The notes below the pieces were generated by a model. The model was not told where the DNA came from. It made no database searches and saw only the letters and a program-made list of their open reading frames with translations. Shown here piece after piece: positions 60,852 through 64,000 of a DNA stretch of 64,000 bases. This stretch comes from Alphaproteobacteria bacterium. Its GTDB lineage: Bacteria > Pseudomonadota > Alphaproteobacteria > CAAHEQ01 > UBA3637. Position numbers and translations under genes: made by a program. Position 1 is the first letter of the stretch. Each line of letters begins with the position of its first letter. The DNA is taken from the NCBI GenBank assembly GCA_017466695.1, contig JAFTTR010000007.1, forward strand, positions 51,690-115,689, in the 5' to 3' direction.

Positions 60852-60933
60852 AGGCGCTTTATCTTTTATTCCTCCCTTTTGATAAAGCGCCTTCCTTGTA
60901 TGAAAAGGACAGCCTCTTTAGGCTGTTTTTTTA
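60852..60933 (+). terminator. Two hairpins after the ankyrin gene, the second a terminator
   Basis: The first is AGGCGCTTTATC against GATAAAGCGCCT (60852-60892) with a 17-base loop. The second, ACAGCCT against AGGCTGT around CTTT, is followed by seven T (60909-60933). The remaining stretch to 61170 has no supported gene; one short open frame is noted among the findings. Confidence 0.8.
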
Positions 60934-61171
60934 TGTCTAAAAAAAATTGATTGAAAGAAGCGTTTTGGAACAAATCTTGAATGATTATTCATTTGTTGTT
61001 GAAGGGCGAGCATATCATTATCATATAAAACCCTTTGAACGTGAAGCGCAAAGGGTGGGCGCAAAAGACCATTGTTAAATGATAGCGTGACAAATAGTTA
61101 TTCTTTTTTTTTTGGTTATGTAAATTTAAAGATTATTTCATCTTTTTTTGAGGGGAATTTTAAGATTTTGC

Positions 61172-61200
61172 TTGCAAAAAAAAATGCCTCGTGCTAAGAT
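61172..61200 (+). promoter_or_regulatory. Promoter of pflB
   Basis: TTGCAA at 61172-61177, 17 bases, TAAGAT at 61195-61200. The leader would be about 108 bases. I see no clear FNR or ArcA box. Confidence 0.6.
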
Positions 61201-61314
61201 GCCACGCAAGCAATCCGGACCTATAAAAAGCTCTAAGAAAAAGGGGTTTTGTAAGAGGAAAGTGATATATATCCTGCTTATTTGGTCGGAAATAACATAA
61301 AGAAGGATAAAATT

Positions 61315-63558
61315 ATGGAAAATTCATCAGTACAAGCCTGGGATGGCTTTAAAACAAATAAATGGCAAGATGAAATCAACGTTCGTGATTTTATTGTCAA
61401 TAACTATACGCCTTATGAAGGAGACGATTCTTTCTTAGCTTCAGCAACACCTCGCACAGAAAAAATGTGGAAAACAGTTGCTGAATTGATGAAAAAAGAA
61501 CGTGAAAACAATGGTCTTTTAGATGCTGACACATCAGTTGTTTCATCTATCACATCTCATAAAGCTGGTTATATCAATAAAGACGAAGAAGTCATTGTTG
61601 GTCTTCAAACAGATGCCCCTCTTAAAAGAGCTTTAATGCCTTATGGTGGGTATCGTATGGTTGAAGGTTCATGCCAAGCTTATAACTTGCCATTGGATCC
61701 AAAGGTAACAGAAGTTTTCACAACATACAGAAAAACACACAATGACGGTGTTTTTGATGCTTATACACCTGATATCAGAGCTTGCCGTAAAAGTGGTATC
61801 ATCACAGGTCTTCCAGATGCTTATGGCCGTGGTCGTATCATTGGTGACTACAGAAGAATCGCTCTTTATGGTATCGATCGTTTAATCCAAGATAAAAATG
61901 AACAAAAAGCTTTAACAGATTTGGCTTCTATGACAGCTGATACAATCCGTGAACGTGAAGAAATCGCTGAACAAATCAAAGCTTTGAATGATATGAAAAA
62001 AATGGCTCAAGAATATGGTCTTGATATTTCAAAACCAGCTACAAATGCAAAAGAAGCCATTCAATGGACATATTTTGGTTACTTAGCAGCGATTAAAGAC
62101 CAAAACGGTGCTGCTATGAGTATTGGCCGTATCTCAACATTCCTTGACATTTATATTGAAAGAGATCTTAAAAAAGGTGTTATCACTGAATCTCAAGCTC
62201 AAGAAATGATGGATGACTTGGTTATCAAACTCCGTATGGTTCGTTTCTTAAGAACACCTGAATACAACGAACTTTTCTCAGGCGACCCAGTATGGGTAAC
62301 AGAATCAATCGGTGGTATGGGTATTGATGGCCGTACTTTGGTAACAAAGAACTCTTTCCGTGTTTTACACACACTTTACAACTTGGGCCCAGCTCCAGAA
62401 CCAAACTTGACTGTTCTTTGGGCAAATGCATTACCACAAGGATTTAAAGATTTCTGTGCTAAAGTTTCAATCGACACTTCATCAATTCAATATGAAAATG
62501 ATGACTTAATGCGTGGTTTCTTTGGTGATGATTATGGTATTGCTTGCTGTGTTTCTCCAATGCGTATTGGTAAACAAATGCAATTTTTCGGCGCTCGTGC
62601 AAACTTGGCAAAAACACTTCTTTATGCCATCAACGGTGGTAAAGATGAAAAATCAGGTGCACAAGTTGGTCCTGAATTTGCTCCAATCACAGGCGAATAT
62701 TTGGAAATCGAAGAATTGGAACGCAAATTTGATAAAATGATGGATTGGCTCGCAGAAACTTATGTGAATGCTTTGAACATCATCCACTATATGCATGACA
62801 AATATTCTTACGAAAAATCAATGCTTGCTTTGCATGACAAAGATGTTGTCAGAACACTTGGTTGTGGTATTGCTGGTCTTTCAATTGTTGTTGACTCTTT
62901 GTCAGCTGTTAAACATAGCAAAGTTAAAATCATTCGTGATGAACGTGGCTTAGCTACAAACTTTGAAATTGAAGGGGATTATCCAAAATATGGTAACAAT
63001 GACGAACGTGTGGATAGCATTGCTCGCCGTGTTGTTAAACAATTTATGGATAAAATCCGTCGTTTGCCAATCTATCGCAATGCTGTCCCAACACAATCAA
63101 TTTTGACAATTACATCAAACGTTGTGTATGGTAAAAAGACAGGGGCAACTCCAGATGGTCGTCCAGCAGGCGTTCCATTTGCTCCAGGTGCTAACCCATT
63201 GCATGGTCGTGATACAAATGGTGCTGTGGCATCTCTTTGCTCAGTTGCAAAATTGCCATTTGAACACGCTCAAGATGGTATTTCAAACACATTCACAATC
63301 ATTCCAAGCTCATTAGGTAAAACAAAAGAAATTCAAATTTCTAACCTCACAAGCTTGCTCGATGGTTACTGTGGTAATTCTGGTCAACACATTAACGTCA
63401 ACGTCTTAAATCGTGAAACACTCAAAGACGCTATGGAACACCCAGAACAATACCCACAACTTACAATCCGTGTTTCAGGTTACGCTGTTAACTTCATCAA
63501 ACTCACACGTGAGCAACAGATGGATGTTATTAGCAGAACCTTCCACGAAAAAATTTAA
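61315..63558 (+). CDS. pflB: Formate C-acetyltransferase (pyruvate formate-lyase)
   Basis: 747 residues from ATG 61315 (AGAAGGATAA before it); an in-frame TTG at 61282 is not needed. The paired catalytic Cys are in [15 protein letters not shown] and the glycyl radical Gly in [18 protein letters not shown] near the C-terminus. The length and both motifs equal those of the E. coli enzyme. It splits pyruvate with CoA into acetyl-CoA and formate in anaerobic growth and needs an activating radical-SAM enzyme, which is not in the window. Codon use is even and the gene looks highly expressed. Confidence 0.98.
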   Translation: MENSSVQAWDGFKTNKWQDEINVRDFIVNNYTPYEGDDSFLASATPRTEKMWKTVAELMKKERENNGLLDADTSVVSSITSHKAGYINKDEEVIVGLQTDAPLKRALMPYGGYRMVEGSCQAYNLPLDPKVTEVFTTYRKTHNDGVFDAYTPDIRACRKSGIITGLPDAYGRGRIIGDYRRIALYGIDRLIQDKNEQKALTDLASMTADTIREREEIAEQIKALNDMKKMAQEYGLDISKPATNAKEAIQWTYFGYLAAIKDQNGAAMSIGRISTFLDIYIERDLKKGVITESQAQEMMDDLVIKLRMVRFLRTPEYNELFSGDPVWVTESIGGMGIDGRTLVTKNSFRVLHTLYNLGPAPEPNLTVLWANALPQGFKDFCAKVSIDTSSIQYENDDLMRGFFGDDYGIACCVSPMRIGKQMQFFGARANLAKTLLYAINGGKDEKSGAQVGPEFAPITGEYLEIEELERKFDKMMDWLAETYVNALNIIHYMHDKYSYEKSMLALHDKDVVRTLGCGIAGLSIVVDSLSAVKHSKVKIIRDERGLATNFEIEGDYPKYGNNDERVDSIARRVVKQFMDKIRRLPIYRNAVPTQSILTITSNVVYGKKTGATPDGRPAGVPFAPGANPLHGRDTNGAVASLCSVAKLPFEHAQDGISNTFTIIPSSLGKTKEIQISNLTSLLDGYCGNSGQHINVNVLNRETLKDAMEHPEQYPQLTIRVSGYAVNFIKLTREQQMDVISRTFHEKI

Positions 63559-63579
63559 ATAAAAGCCTGAAAAGGCTTC

Positions 63580-63649
63580 ATCTAAAGCCTTCCCCAAGTT
63601 CTCGTGTACGTTTTTTTGTACACGTCGAACTTGGGGAAAACTTTATCTA
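63580..63649 (+). repeat. TATCTA / TGTAC-core hairpin, copy E (after pflB)
   Basis: ATCTA at 63580 and 63645 enclose AAAG against CTTT and TTCCCCAAGTTC (63590-63601) against GAACTTGGGGAA (63627-63638) around GTGTACG, T residues and GTACACGTC. It starts 21 bases after the pflB stop. The arms differ from all other copies, and the core is the cleanest one. Confidence 0.8.
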
Positions 63650-63699
63650 AAACCTTTTGAGTCTTTTATTCCGCTGGCTGTTGAAAGAGGGGTTTCTTC

Positions 63700-63997
63700 T
63701 TATCTGTTGCTTTAAAACGCTTCTCATACCAATCCTTAGATGTTGGGGCATGTCGAGTTTGGGATGAACCATATCTATTCGCCTAAAATGGCTTAAATCA
63801 AGAGTCTGTTCTTTGAGGCTGTTGTTTTAAAACACTTCTCATGCCAATCTCTAAGGGCAACGAATAAATCCTTAGCTCCCCTCATGTACTTCAATTCCGA
63901 CTAACCTTTCGCTCAGTGTTATTTGGCAATAACACTTTCTCAAGGAGTCTCATTGCTTATCACCAAAAAAACAATAATTACTTTTATTGTTTTTTTG
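63700..63997. repeat. Noncoding repeats and hairpins at the window end
   Basis: A 38-base direct repeat with TTTAAAAC[G/A]CTTCTCAT occurs near 63703-63741 and 63817-63855. Between them, at 63771-63788, TATCTATTCGCCTAAAA is the 3' flank known from the region after rpmA. AGTGTTATT/AATAACACT (63916-63937) and AAAAAAACAATAA/TTATTGTTTTTTT (63965-63996) form hairpins, the latter like a terminator. No open frame of interest lies in 63650-64000. Confidence 0.65.
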
Positions 63998-64000
63998 TCG

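Noticed and set aside
61282..61314. TTG start that would extend pflB by eleven residues
   Set aside because: ATG 61315 has a good ribosome-binding site and gives the family's normal N-terminus.

Overview
The window is AT-rich DNA, dense with genes, from what looks like a fermentative, host-associated alphaproteobacterium. The omega subunit (RpoZ) and the rpoZ-rel-acpS order are alphaproteobacterial in character. Ankyrin-repeat proteins, several VirB6-type channel subunits, large cytosolic LRR proteins and a pyruvate formate-lyase recall the small-genome, host-dependent or gut members of that class. This placement is inference. I see no tRNA, rRNA or CRISPR array.

Positions 1-14789 hold a head-to-tail array of eight related genes plus a 48-codon remnant. 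All share an N-terminal module of about 250-300 residues and carry BspA/TpLRR-like leucine-rich repeats at the C-terminus. Most junctions overlap, or nearly touch, so that the next ribosome-binding site and start lie in the end of the previous gene. Positions 14786-31519 are mostly housekeeping: a membrane-anchored spermidine synthase-like protein, rplU-rpmA, an NSS transporter, a HAD phosphatase, acpS, rel, rpoZ, a DHODH-like protein whose active-site residue is altered, an HExxH protein, sodB, galE, a small lipoprotein, a SLOG protein preceded by a structured RNA, an NlpD-like LysM/M23 lipoprotein and a Sel1 protein.

Positions 31624-47011 are a secretion-type accessory region. On the minus strand, three VirB6/TrbL-like multi-spanning proteins end at a terminator. 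A second unit follows: a double-HTH regulator, two large soluble proteins, a secretin-like protein and a Pro/Gln-rich single-TM protein. Divergently there are two soluble coiled proteins and a phage-type lysozyme-like protein. No VirB4, VirD4 or VirB8-11 is in view, so any apparatus would need genes elsewhere. Positions 47088-51509 return to metabolism (GT2, lipoprotein, rdgB, FTR-like protein, pgpA, a membrane protein). Positions 51699-60834 are accessory again: a Cys-less transglutaminase-like protein, a repeat-rich protein, ankyrin proteins and a DUF6362-like protein. pflB and a long repeat-bearing 3' region close the window.

Most promoters I can read are sigma-70 type with a 17-base spacer, several with an extended -10. 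The two least expected noncoding signals are a family of hairpins with constant ends (TATCTA) and a constant TGTAC...GTACA core but different, still complementary, arms, downstream of rpmA, the small lipoprotein gene and pflB, and a roughly 240-nt structured RNA with mutually exclusive pairings at 28295-28535.
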